A DNA stretch of 64,000 nt from Sipunculus nudus. Its lineage: Eukaryota; Annelida; Sipuncula; Golfingiida; Sipunculidae. The translations under genes were made by a program, and so were the position numbers. Below the pieces are notes generated by a model. That model saw only the letters and a list, made by a program, of their open reading frames with translations, made no database searches and was not told the DNA's origin. Below, one piece after another: positions 47,451 to 58,509 of this stretch. Numbering within the stretch: the first letter of the stretch is position 1; the number at the start of each line of letters is the position of its first letter. Location: the NCBI GenBank assembly GCA_026874595.1, contig CM049322.1, positions 26,442,840-26,506,839 on the forward strand, read 5' to 3'.

Positions 47451-49723
47451 TGATTGTAGCTGGCATCACCACTCTTGTATACAACGAAGAGATATACACA
47501 TATGCCTAATGTCAGACTGATATGTCAAACCCCTCCTGTGAAATATCCAGGGCCATTCACTGTGCAAAAATTATTGTATGTGGCGCCACAAGTCTTGTAC
47601 ACTATACAGCTACCTGATATGTATAAACATGCCCAATTTTACGCTGATGTATCAAATTCCTCTGTAGAAATAAGCAGGCGCATACACTGCAAAAGTCAAT
47701 GTAGGTGGCACCACCTGTCTTGTAAATGAGAATACCATCAAAGACGCATAGACAGGTCAAAATATCAGGCAAATACATCAAACTTCCCAAGAGTTTGATG
47801 CAATGGGCTGATGAGGCTTAGGTGAGTAAGGCAGTTGCCTACGAGTGAACTGTGACAAATTGCTTCCTCAAGCTACTGATATGACTGAACTCTTGACCTG
47901 CACCTGGCTAGACTGAGTGAACTTATGACCTGTACCTGGCTGCACTGGAGAAACTCTTGACCTGTTGCATAATCTGACACAGTTGGCAGTCTGCAAAAGC
48001 TATAAATAGATCCAGGCTGAACTTTGGTGCCAAATCTGATGCAATGAGCAGTCTGCCAAAGCTATAAATAGAATGCAGCTACTGCACTGAGTGAACTCTT
48101 GACCTATACCTGGCTGCACTTCTTACAATCCAGGCACTGTGCCAAACTATTTATAGAGCTGACATCATCTTGGCTAATGGCCAACATCAAGGCACTGGCA
48201 ATCTGCCAATGGTAAACCAAGTGCTGCCATCTGTACACAAAAGTGGTCCCTACTTGAAATAACTTTGAAATGAATTTTTCCAATACAAAATGCTTTACAG
48301 CTGTCTTTTTATAAAAAAAAAGAAATCAGGAATACATGTAAAATTATTACATATGCATACTAAATGCAAAATTAAAATACAGATATATCTCATTGATGGC
48401 AAATTCGTGATTTAAGTTAAGTAGGGATACCAATAATTTATAATCCATGTACAGTTGTATTTATATAGCCACAGAGAGCTAAATATCCATGAATATCCCA
48501 TTGCCTGTTATGATGAATAACTTAAATCATAAATCTAATTTTTTTAAAAGCTTTTAAAAAAACTTTCTTGTCAATATTAACCAAAGATAACCTGAAATCT
48601 AAATGTCTAGTGGCATGATGTAATAGATGCTGATAAACTGGTGCCAGGCTAGATGTAACAGCATCACACAGCTAACATATATGGTAAAATGACCCAATTC
48701 AATCTCCATAATTCAGCCAAAAATCATTCATGTGGAACCATTAATGACAATTATTATAAGAATTATTGTAGGGATTATTCTTGTCAAATATTTAACAAAC
48801 TGGCTTCAGTAGCAACAGTCGAAAAACGTTTCGCAGGTTTATAACTCATATAGGAAGATACAGCAAACTGGCTTAGTTCAGCTTCCCGTAACTCAGCCAA
48901 AAAGCACTGAACCAAAACCACTTGAACAAACTTGAATTATCAACATCTGAGGATAATTAATGTGGGGGATTTAAGAAACTGGCCCAGTGGTTTTTGAGAA
49001 GAAGATCTTTGTAGCCACTGAACTAAAATGGGCTGTTATGGCATATGACTAAATTCAGCTCCCATAACTTAGCCAAAAGTCACTGAACAGAGACCATTTG
49101 AACAAACTTCAGAAAGCACTACCCTAGGATCATTTCTGTGCGATATTAAACATTTTGGCCATATGGTTTCAGAGAAGAAGTTTTTTTGTAGCCCTCAGTG
49201 TGATACAGGAACTGATGACCCCGTACAAAAAAAGCTGATGCAGGTGGCGCCACCAATAACTCAATTTCAGATATGACCTATGTGACCAACATTGGCATAA
49301 AATATGGTGATGATTGCTCCAGCCATTTCTGAGATTTAAATTTTAATATGCTTTTTCGGACAGATGACAAAGTTCAACCTCCTGTAACTCAGCCTAAAAT
49401 CTCTGAACTGGAACCATTAATTTGAACAAACTTGAGAGAGATTGTTCCAGGCATCATTTCTGTGAAATATAGGAAAATTTGGCTGGACAGATTCGGAGAA
49501 GAAGATTTTTAAAGCTTTTTTAGCTTTTTCCCTATAAAATCTAAGAAAATGCAGTAAGAAAAAAAAATAAACAAAATCCGATATAGTTTTTCAGATGACT
49601 GATTATTTGCAAAAACTTTGGTGATGCTAGCTCCTGCCATTTTTGAGATAGCTATGGGTAACGTACAGACGACGCACGACGGACGCCGCCGCACCATAGC
49701 ATAAGCTCACAGGTTTGCTAAAA
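47451..49723 (+). mobile_element. FG-family element, nearly complete
   Basis: Begins in an F unit next to the C tail and includes the 32-bp minisatellite (47870-47960). The middle segment (48530-48720) matches 23690-23860 and the G half ends GCATAAGCTCACAGGTTTGC plus TAAAA. It lacks the E insertion found in the 22.6-kb copy, so 48700-48745 serves as an empty-site comparison, although E appears to have replaced about 40 bp there. Confidence 0.8.
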
Positions 49724-49987
49724 ATACAGGTGGTGCCACCACGTTTCAGGAACTGACAAAACTATTCATGGTCAATATTCAAGGCAAGATTCAGGACAAA
49801 CCATGCATTAATTATCAAGATATTGGAGGTTTTGTATCAAATTTTTTACTCTTCTGGGGGGTACTTTCAAGCCCCATAGCTCAAAGGATATAGGTCGCCA
49901 GGTTTCCAAGGAGATTTTTTATTGACCTCCCTGGATATTTACTTAGAAGTTTCTAGGACCTGCTGGTATGATTTGTGTCCTGCTAAA
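49724..49987 (+). mobile_element. D-core fragment
   Basis: One D unit: ATACAGGTGGTGCCACCACG, 'tctggggggtactttcaagccccatagctc' order and 'gatttgtgtcctg'. No ends. Confidence 0.7.
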
Positions 49988-50169
49988 ATGCTTTTTTTTC
50001 AAGCTAAAATATTCATAAACTTTTTATCAAAATATCTAGAAAAATAAAAGATGCAGTTCTTTCATTGTTTGAAGGTCCAATAATTCTGCCAAAATCATTA
50101 AAGTAAACTTGAACAAAGGCCACCTCAGAATAATTTTTGTGCCATGTTACAGAAGTTATAATTAAAACA

Positions 50170-51216
50170 AGGGCACCGCAAAGCGGAGCATCCCCTCGCA
50201 CGGGGCTTAATTAGAATGGGTGTATTACACAGTGGGAAAATAAGAAGGGCAGCTCTCTGGCCTTGACCTTTGCTCCTGTGACCTCAAACTAAATAGGGTT
50301 CTTCATCCATGGGTGGGTGGGCTATATGAGCCAGATGACACTGACAGGTGTTGATCAAACAGTTTGACCTAAAATGGGTCCATAAGCTGTTTCAAGAAGT
50401 GGGCACTGTGGCCGTGAACTTTGACCCTATGACCTCAAAATCTTCATCTATGAGTGGGTGAGCCATATGTGCAAGATGAAAGGTTTAGGTAAAACGGTTT
50501 GGCTTTAAATGAGTTCACAAGCTTTTTCAAGAAGTGGGCCCTGTGGCAGTGACCTTTGACCCCATGACCTCAAAATTGATAGGTTTCTTATCTATCAGTG
50601 GGTGAGCCATATGTGCAAGATGAAAGGTTTTAGTCAAACGGTTTGGCTTTAAATGGGTCCAAAAGCTTTTTCAAGAAGTGGGCCCTGTGGCAGTGACCTT
50701 TGACCCCATGACCTCAAAATCGATAGGGGTCTTCATCCATGGGTGGGTGAGCTATATGTGCAAGATGAAAGGTTTTAGTCAAACGGTTTGGCTTTAAATG
50801 GGTCCAAAAGCTTTTTCAAGAAGTGGGCCCTGTGGCAGTGACCTTTGACCCCATGACCTCAAAATCGATAGGGGTCTTCATCCATGGGTGGGTGAGACAT
50901 ATGTGCAAGATGAAAGGTTTTAGTCAAACGGTTTGGCTTTAAATGGGTCCACAAGCTTTTTCAAAAAGTGGGCCTTTTGGCCATAACCTTTGACCCGGTG
51001 ACCTCAAAATAGATAGGGTTCTTCATCTATGGGTGGGTGAGCCATATGTGCAAGATGGAAGGTTTTGGTCAAACGGTTTGGCTTGAAATCCATCCACAAG
51101 CCAAATCCAGACGGACAGACGGAAGGACAGACAGACGGACGGACAGACGGACGGACGGAAGCACGAACAGAGGCGTTACTATATCCCTTTCGCAACTTTG
51201 TTGCGAGGGGATAATA
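50170..51216 (+). mobile_element. 145-family element, complete
   Basis: The 5' end has the hairpin CCGC aaa GCGG and the subterminal ATCCCCTCGCA. The core has five units anchored at 'gtggg(c)cctgtggc' (50399, 50534, 50678, 50823, 50968), spacings 135, 144, 145 and 145. Then comes a (GGAC)n/(GACA)n tract (51111-51165), the hairpin CGCAAC ttt GTTGCG and TGCGAGGGGATAATA. The ends form an 11-bp subterminal inverted repeat. Intact FG copies join 'attgaaaca' to 'ataattttg' at the insertion point, so target duplication is at most a few bases. Confidence 0.88.
51111..51170 (+). repeat. (GGAC)n / (GACA)n microsatellite
   Basis: Tetranucleotide tract just before the 3' hairpin of the 145 element, in the same relative place as in the A, B and D elements. 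The minus-strand frame reads RPSVRPSVCPSV, a familiar artefact. Confidence 0.9.
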
Positions 51217-51643
51217 ATAATTTTGTATAAGAACAGTTTTGCAATCCTCAGTTTGAGTTGGACATAAGAATGGCCGTAAGACCAACTTAAGCTTTTCTGA
51301 TATGATTGAAAGAACCATGTCCTAGGATAATTCTTTTGAAAAATTGAACAATTCAACCTACAGTTTCATAATAAACATTTTAAGCTGAAAGAGGCTAAAA
51401 TTATGAGGTTTTTGCCCATAAAAACCAGGTCAATGTAGGTGGCACCACAAAATCTGCAACTTCAAATATGAGTCATGTGAACAACATATGCACAATACTT
51501 GGTAATGCTAGCTTCTTTCATTTCTAAGATAACAAAGTTCAACCTCCTGTAGCTCGGCCAAAAATTACTGAACCAAAACCATTTGAAAGTTAAGTAAGGT
51601 AAGGATTTCTGTGTAGGTGGTGGCAGGGGCCACACATTTAATT

Positions 51644-52287
51644 TTTTGCTCAGCTGACTATAAGTCATCTGAGCTTTAATAGTTGTCAATTGTCTGTCTG
51701 TCCGTCCGTCTGTTTGATTGGCATGTTTTGAAACCGTTAGACCTACAAATCCAAATTTCAGTATACTGTTACATGTTCCCAAGAACTCCTACCAAACAGA
51801 AAACCGGGTCACTGTGACTCTGTTCCTTTGAGATATCTAGGAAGAACCTCAAATTTCTATTAAAAACCTATTATCACATTTCAGGACCATAAATAAAACC
51901 ACTTATCTGTTTTTCTTAATATTTACCAGGAGTACTCTGCTATATATTTCCTATATACATGCCAGAAATTAAGACTGTTAAGTGTAATTTCTATAAATTA
52001 TGGCCTTGAACATTTTTGAAGCTAGAAACTTTTGTTTAATTAAGATTCAATTGTATACCAAAAATTAGTTCTGGATTTTGTAAATTTTTTAAGTTTTTAG
52101 CATAAAAATAAAATCAGTACCTTATATTTACCAAAATTTGAACATGGCACTTTTTTTTCCTTTGAGTACTGTGGATTTAATTTTTGCAGCATGAAAACAT
52201 ACATATTTAATTTGTTTAAATCTGAAATTTGAAAATAAAAGGTTGAAAATTAGGCTAGTTATTGAATTTTTTCTTGAGGCTCTATTG
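51644..52287 (-). mobile_element. A-core element, reverse
   Basis: The hairpin tail (GCTCAGCTGAC / GTCATCTGAGC) is at 51650-51676, then reversed tetranucleotide repeats (51691-51715) and A-core phrases. Directly flanked at 51609-51643 by 'gtgtaggtggtggcagggg' sequence that recurs at 52893. Confidence 0.8.
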
Positions 52288-52380
52288 TAGTTACTTGCTT
52301 TGTCCAAATGGAGGCAAATCACTCCTGGTCACTGGAAGTCAGCTATGCCAGGGTTCCTGATTTGTTACAGTCACTGCGGG
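52288..52380 (+). other. X segment, second-half copy
   Basis: 'cactggaagtcagctatgcc' and 'ctgatttgttacagtcactg' match 37270-37325. More diverged than the copies in the inverted duplication. Confidence 0.75.
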
Positions 52381-53968
52381 TGATCCAATAGGAAGAAGCA
52401 ATAGGAAGTGAGGCATGTATAATACAATGAACAGAATTGCTGGAAAAGACACTTGCCACCCTGAGAGTAACTGGTTCTTTCCATTCCACTGTCTACGACC
52501 CACAAGGTGAGTTGGGCACAATGCCTGCCAGAGCAGAAGGTGCCCCGCAAGAACTACATCCTCTCCAGAGGCTCAACTCTCTTCTCCAGGCAGCACAATC
52601 AAATGTACAATCAACGGACTAAAAGGCTGCCAGTAAGCACGGCCTTTTCACTAATAATCCTTGCGTCTCCTAGCCATAGCACCTCTTGGTATTCCTCATT
52701 TTGTATGATGTGAAAGTACATCTGATGGAAAGTGTTATTGGAATGCGTTCCCATTATACAGTAATAATGGAATGCACCTTTGACATGCTGATTACTGCCA
52801 TACACAGGGAACAGGGAAGTTGGGGGGGGGGGGGGGGTTAATTAGTATTCATGCACACGCATGAGTCGTCGTGTGCCGTTAGTAGGCAGTAGGTTCTGTG
52901 TAGGTGGTGGCAGGGCCACAAGTTTAATTTTTTCTTCTTCTTCTTTTTTTTCCTTCTTCAATGTATTCATATACTGGTGTGATTTAATCAAGGAGGTAAC
53001 ATACTGGAGTATCAAGTGAGAGTCTGGCCGTGTGGAATGTTGCTGACAGGGTCATAAAATTTACTGCTCAAAGGCACACAGAGATGCCGCTGATAAGCCC
53101 GGCGCAAATTGAAACAGCACGAAAGACTCCCCTTTGGTGTGACTTCTGGATAGCTCGTTAGTTCCTGGACACCCCCAGTATGAACTAATGTTATAGCTGG
53201 GCTGTGGTAAACATGGGTGATAATACAAGAACAAAGCCGTCAGTGACAGAGCGACCAATGGCTCACTGTTATCCATCAAAATGAAAGTCATCCAGTCGTA
53301 AGCGTAAAAATATTTAGTTATCGACGGAACACTATAATACAAGATTAATAGGATAATTATTAATCTGTGTCAGAAGTGTGAGAACTGATGCAAATTTTTA
53401 TAATTCAGAAGTTATTCAGGGAAAGTAAGGTTTACACTTACCAGTCATCCATCATGAATCACAGCAGAAGTTGATGCAGAGTGACTGCATGTACCAGTAT
53501 TCTAAAATCGATCTAGTGATTCTTCATCACGAGGCCTCTCTAGATATATTTGTTGCGCATAATTCTTGACAAAACAAACCATTTGCACATTCATTATTCC
53601 GGTCAATGTTATTCCAGTGATTTACTGCTCAGTTACTGGATATATTGTTCTCGGCTTCAGTGAGCTACAACGGACCGCGGATGTAAGATTTAGCAGACTT
53701 GCTTTATCAAAGGCCGTGCCACTGCTGCGCGTGACAATGCAGCAAAATAGGCACACAATAGAGTTAATGGGCTTTTCATGTCTTAATAGCAATTAAAGCA
53801 TGATTGACACTCGAGGCCTGGCAGGGCTTCTGACAGTTGCTACTCCATTCCTTGATTTAATGTAACTGTATATTGAATACACAAAAGGGGGTGTGCGTCT
53901 AGCGGCTCCTAGCCAGAGCACCTCTTGATATTCCTTAAATTATCTTTGTATGATGTGAAAGTACATCA
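52381..53968. other. Less repetitive intron DNA with local duplications
   Basis: No gene recognised. A G run at 52822-52837 and (TTC)n at 52935-52950. The segment 'agcacctcttggtattcc...gatgtgaaagtacatc' (52678-52721) recurs at 53919-53968, and 'gtaggtggtggcaggg' (52898) recurs from 51612. Confidence 0.55.
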
Positions 53969-54345
53969 TAAGAATTATTGTGGGGATTATTCGTGTAAAA
54001 TATTAAACAAATTGGCCTCAGTGGCGTCAGTCGAAAAACGTTTTGCAGGTTTACAACTCATAAAGGAAAATGGCAAAGTTCAGCTTCCCATAACTCTGCC
54101 AAAAATCACTGAACCAAAACCATTTGAACAAACTTAAGAGAGCTTTTTCCCTATTAAATCTAAGAAAATGCAGTTAGCCGAAAAATAAGCAAAATTCAAT
54201 AGAATTTTTTAGATGACTAATTTTTGCATAAATTTTCGTGATGCTAACTCTTGCCATTTTCAAGATAGTATGGGTTAAGGTACAGACACCGGACAACAGA
54301 CGCCTGACAATGCCGCACGATCGCATAAGCTCTGTGAGCTAAAAA
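53969..54345 (+). mobile_element. FG-family 3' fragment
   Basis: G units ('cagtcgaaaaacgttttgcagg', 'ttcagcttcccataactc') and the end GATCGCATAAGCTCTGTGAG plus CTAAAA, a rearranged FG terminus. Confidence 0.75.
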
Positions 54346-54387
54346 GAGGACTTAACAAGAATAAGAATACTCCAGAAGGATGAAGTA

Positions 54388-55567
54388 TCTAATACTTATA
54401 AAAGGAATTTGGTTCAGGTTTGTTCGGGATGTTCTCTAAAACCGCGTTGTGTACAATATTGTGCCATACATCATTTGAAAGGTGATTATCCCCGCAGTGA
54501 CATAGGCGATATGAAAATAAATAATTTTTAATATACATATGATTTTGAGTGATTTTTCCGTTTTTTTTACCGAGCACAGCCAAACTACCTTCGGCAATCA
54601 CCGGAATGTGGGCATCATGGTCACCTAACCTCTAACACTAAGGACTATTGTTCATATGAATAACGCTTGCTTTCAATGAAGGATTTGACCCACGTGCACG
54701 TGGTCAGTAAAAGAGATAAACACATGTTTCTCGCTTTATGAATTGGAGAGTTCAACCCAGGAGGATTAATGACAAAACCTAATTCAAGGTCCCAATTTCA
54801 GGAATAGGGCTGGGGTGGGGTGGGATTGGGTGGTGGCTGGGGTTTCAGGCCTCAAAATTTGTCTGTTACGATGAAAGAAAGGATGCGGTGGTTGAAAATG
54901 GGATACGGACCCTCTGCATGGAGTCCCGTTGGGTCCGCTTCCTTACGAGGTATGCATTTTCTGTTTCTTTCTTCAGGAACAGTTTCCTTGCAACATACAT
55001 TTAAAAATCGTTCACGTGTTCCTCACATCAAACTAATCTTTATACGTCCAACGATAGAATCCAGTCAAATATCATCGAAAACCTGAATGCCCCCGCGTCT
55101 CATTCCGGTTCGCAATGTAAACATCATCAATGACCAGGTCTTCAAGGTAAACATTACGGGGTATGAATTTCTTGCCATGAGGACAGCCCCATAAAATAAA
55201 TGTTAACAATATTGGAGCGACTGCAGGATCACTCACACACTGTCTCCACTAGGTTATGAGTTTAGACAGACGGACGATATGATGTTTAGGATTCATGTAA
55301 TTTAAAAGTAAGTGGCAAAATAAAGATACAAGCAGTTGGACATAGAAACGTTTTCTGATCACAGAAGTGTTGTGCCTCAGAGAGGTGCGTCAATTATTCT
55401 GCAGTCATGCCAAAATGTTCATACATATCTTATGGAGACAGTTTCTCACTGAAACCTATATTTTCTGTTAACTTTTAGTATAAAAAAATGAGCCAACATT
55501 TCACATCTCAGTTAATAAATCTCCCCAACCCCGGGATAAAGCCCGGTATACCGGGTCTATCAGCTAG
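54388..55567 (+). mobile_element. Non-autonomous Helitron, copy 2 (1,180 bp)
   Basis: Starts TCTAATACTTATAAAAGG after A and ends CAGCTAG before T. The 14-bp perfect palindrome CCCGGTATACCGGG (55542-55555) sits 8 nt before CTAG (55564-55567). It matches copy 1 over 'ctctaaaaccgcgttgtgtac', 'aggcctcaaaatttgtctg' and 'tttatacgtccaacgatag', but has extra blocks at about 54525-54840 and 55200-55470. No Rep/helicase frame, so it depends on another element. Confidence 0.9.
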
Positions 55568-57099
55568 TTATAAATATATTAAGAATTTCATTTATAGCCT
55601 AAGTAATCAGTAGGCCTACAATATTCCCTTAGCCTTCCCTTGTCACTTTTTACGGTATTCTGTCATTCCGATAGAAGTCCTCTCTGTGTGTATCAATGGC
55701 AAAGCATGTACCAGTATATCTAAATAATCTCCAAATGCTTCATATTGTTCCACGATGTCTTCCCTAAATCGCTGTATTATAAGGCCTGCATGTGGTAAAC
55801 TTGGCCAAAGAAATCACCCTAACTGCTGCACAGGGCTTAGTTCCCACGTGTGGCCTTCTCATTTCCCTCCAAAACATGTGTCGGGGTACTTTGGCCTACT
55901 TGTGCAAAAGTCTCAGTGGGTACCCTCGAACATTTTTATTCAAGTTGGCAACACTTTCCTAAGAAACAACACATTAACACCGGTTTTATTATGCAGTCCC
56001 TGGTATATCACCGCAATTTTTTGTAGGTTGTGATCCATGCCAGTAGTGCCTAGTCCTCAGTCTGAAACATTGTGATGGACCGGGCTAATCATCACACGTG
56101 TGCGCGCTACTACAAACACCGTAGGTATCCCCCCCCCCCCAAAAAAAAAAGATGAAGGCCACTGGCGAGCCAGCAGACAAGTCTTAGGGGTTAAAAATTT
56201 ACAAGGAGATGTTTGGAAAAATCTAGCATAGTCAACCGGGCATGCTTTTCATCCGACAAAAATGGACTAGGGCCTACACATTAGTACATGTACGCTTTAC
56301 AAAATATAACCTGCTCAAGTTATTCAGGATTAACAGATAAGTTGACAAACTTTCCTTGTATATTTGCTTATGTCACACAGCAAATTGTGATATATTACAC
56401 GGCAAAATAAATAAAGATTTCTGTAATAAGAAAAACAACATTGCACGCGTAGGAGCAATGAAACTTCTATGTTCAAATGTTTTTTCCATCTGAGTTTACA
56501 ATAAGACGCACATTTGGAAAGAAATTACAGCCTGCAGTTCAACAATGACTCTTCTGAACCTTCTGATTATGCTAACGTATGGCACTGTACCAATTTTATT
56601 TCAATACTTCTGTCATGCAGATCGTTATTCATAGTGATATAAATCATAATGCGACAGGACTGATGTGAAAAACCTGAGACAAGGTAGTGGCATTTTTATG
56701 CAAATATTTATTTTCTGATCAGCTTTTCCTGAATGATGGAAAATTCCAGATATTTTAACATGTTCCAAAGCGCAATATATATGGAATTTTTACATTGTAA
56801 TCCAAAATTTTATGGCGAATGATCACATTATCACCAATCAAAGGGCTGATCAGCCATGTACTTCCTGGAGATCAGCTGCCTCAGCGCCACCAAAAACTTG
56901 TAAAAAAGACCCTAGATTTGAGCTAAAAAAACTCTTAGACTGGTACCTTGCTCAAAAAAGGGCTTGGTGAGGATTTTGCAGTATTACTATTTTAGAACAG
57001 AGCATCAGTCAAAATGTTTGTAGACCTTAAGTGCCTGCAGTTGACTGTGTGGCCAATATTGGTCGTGATTCACGAGGATGCCCTACTTCATTTCAGTGA
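55568..57099. other. Single-copy-looking intron DNA
   Basis: No repeat family recognised. A 92-codon plus-strand frame at 55755-56033 has no domain or splice support. A C run followed by an A run lies at 56130-56150. Confidence 0.5.
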
Positions 57100-57250
57100 C
57101 CAGTTGTTTTTCAAGGACATTTTATAATGTTCAAGGACTTTAATACCCATTTAAGAAAATTCAAGGAGTTTTCCAGGAGCTGCAATATTTCAAGGACTTT
57201 ACAAGGACAGAACCAAACTCAAGGACTTTTCCAGGCCCATGCGAACCCTG
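57100..57250 (-). mobile_element. hAT-like terminal fragment
   Basis: In reverse complement it begins CAGGGTTCGCATGGGCCTGG and then has repeated 'aaaagtccttga' units (plus strand: ttcaaggac, five or so). A CAGGG terminus followed by such repeats resembles hAT-type transposon ends I know from other animals. The opposite end and target duplication are not found. Confidence 0.5.
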
Positions 57251-57261
57251 CCCATACTTTT

Positions 57262-57658
57262 TTAAAGGCTGATGCAGGTGGTGCTACCAAGACCTCAATT
57301 TCAGATATGACTGGTGCGACCAACATAGGCATAAAATTTGGTGATGATAGCTCTAGCCTTTTCTGCGACTGAAATTTTAGTATGCTCTTTTGACAGATGA
57401 CTTAAGTTTAACAGAAATCATTTTTGTGAAATATTAGACAATTCGGCTGAACAGTTTCGGAGAAAAAATTTTTTTCAGCTTTTTCCCTATAAAACTCTAA
57501 GTAAATGCAGATAGCTGAAAAATGAAATCTGATACAGTTTTTTAAAAGACTAATTTTTTGCATAAAATTTAGTGATGCGAACTCCTGCCTTTTTGAGATA
57601 GTATAGGTTAACGTACAGACGATGCACAATGACGCACCACAAGATAGCTCACAGGTTC
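57262..57658 (+). mobile_element. FG-family 3' fragment
   Basis: 'ctgatgcaggtggtgctacc', 'cagatatgactggtgcgacc' and 'tttttccctataaaac' in G order, ending ATAGCTCACAGGTTCA. Joins an A module at 57659. Confidence 0.75.
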
Positions 57659-58040
57659 ATTTCAAAGTCTCTAGCTTCAACAAATCTCATGTTAATTAAT
57701 TGAGTAAATTTCTTTCCTGATTTTTTTACAAAGTGCATTATGTGTGGGCCCATAACAACAAGAAATTACACTTATGACCTAATTTCTGCTACATACATAG
57801 GAAATATAGAGGAATATTTATATTAAATGTGATCAAACACATATCAGTGGTTTTGATATAAGGCAGTCTTGAATTGTGATAATGGGTTTTTAATGGAAAA
57901 TTGAGGTTTTTCCTTAATATCTTGAAGGAACAAAGTCGTAGTGACCCAACATTTGATATGGTAGGAGATTTAGGGGACATCAAACTAACTGTATGCCAAA
58001 TTTCAGAATCCTAGGTCCAGTGGTTTCACAATGAGCCAGT
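57659..58040 (+). mobile_element. A-core fragment
   Basis: A-core order to 'ctaggtccagtggtttcac' and 'gagccagtctaac', without tetranucleotide tract or hairpin. It ends about 240 bp from the EI24 exon at 58284. Confidence 0.7.
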
Positions 58041-58283
58041 CTAACAGCCAGACTCTCAGGCTTAGACCCACACATAAGTTGACCCCACTTTGCTGGATTA
58101 TATTTTTGGGAATAAATTTCTCTACATATAAGCAGAAATTTGTGGTATATATTACCATGCATGCATACTTTTATCAAGACCATATTGAGTATTGCTTTCA
58201 TAAAATATCTACCACAGGAGGATGATGGAAAGGTCTGTATTTACCAGTGACACAGTATTATAAGGATGTGTGTAACAACTTAC

Positions 58284-58395
58284 CCATGTTGAACCATTTG
58301 TATTCAAAACAGTAGAGGGAGTGCAGCAGACACATGTGTATGAGACATACCAGGTAACCAACTGTTGGAACTGGCAGCAGGCTCACCAGCATTCC
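58284..58395 (-). CDS. EI24: EI24 orthologue, internal exon (first of three in window)
   Basis: On the minus strand an acceptor (...aattcag) precedes a 112-bp open exon that ends ATG G before a good donor (GTAAG). It reads [16 protein letters not shown], then [17 protein letters not shown]. This follows the EI24 segment just before its NWPY motif, where vertebrate EI24 has a very similar LVSLLHM...SLYCFEYRWFN stretch as I recall it. EI24 (PIG8) is a multi-pass endoplasmic-reticulum membrane protein linked to p53-induced apoptosis and basal autophagy. The residues are hydrophobic, as expected of a membrane segment followed by a short loop. The exon begins in phase 0 and ends one base into a glycine codon, which the exon at 29345-29456 completes exactly (G|GT). 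The preceding exon is not seen and is probably beyond 64000. Homology is from memory of the family. Confidence 0.9.
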
Positions 58396-58407
58396 CTGAA
58401 TTATAAA

Positions 58408-58509
58408 CAGACCCATGGGTCATGGCACTCAGCTAAATTATGTAAAATTTTAGCAAATGCAAATACACTTATTTCTACTGTTACTGTTTTTTAGATATTA
58501 GCCTTTGAA
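58408..58509 (+). mobile_element. B-family 5' fragment
   Basis: GACCCATGGGTCATGGCACT and CAGCTAAA: a damaged B 5' terminus only 12 bp from the EI24 acceptor side of exon 58284-58395. Confidence 0.6.

Larger units (their letters stand above)
49988..51589 (+). mobile_element. FG middle fragment split by 145-family element
   Basis: Left part 49988-50169 ('aataaaagatgcagttctttc', 'aaaggccacctcag') and right part 51217-51589 ('cagttttgcaatcctcagtttg') are contiguous in other FG copies (6540-6900, 60900-61300). Confidence 0.8.

Noticed and set aside
51004-51318. Minus-strand frame with RPSVRPSVCPSV repeats
   Set aside because: Translation of the (GGAC)n microsatellite; a well-known artefact.
52437-52520. 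Possible exon before the donor-like CAAG|GTGAGT at 52506
   Set aside because: Plus-strand donor-like site only; no acceptor in phase, and the upstream sequence is an X repeat copy.
55755-56033. 92-codon plus-strand frame
   Set aside because: No recognisable domain, no splice or promoter evidence, and opposite strand to the host gene; not enough to call a gene.
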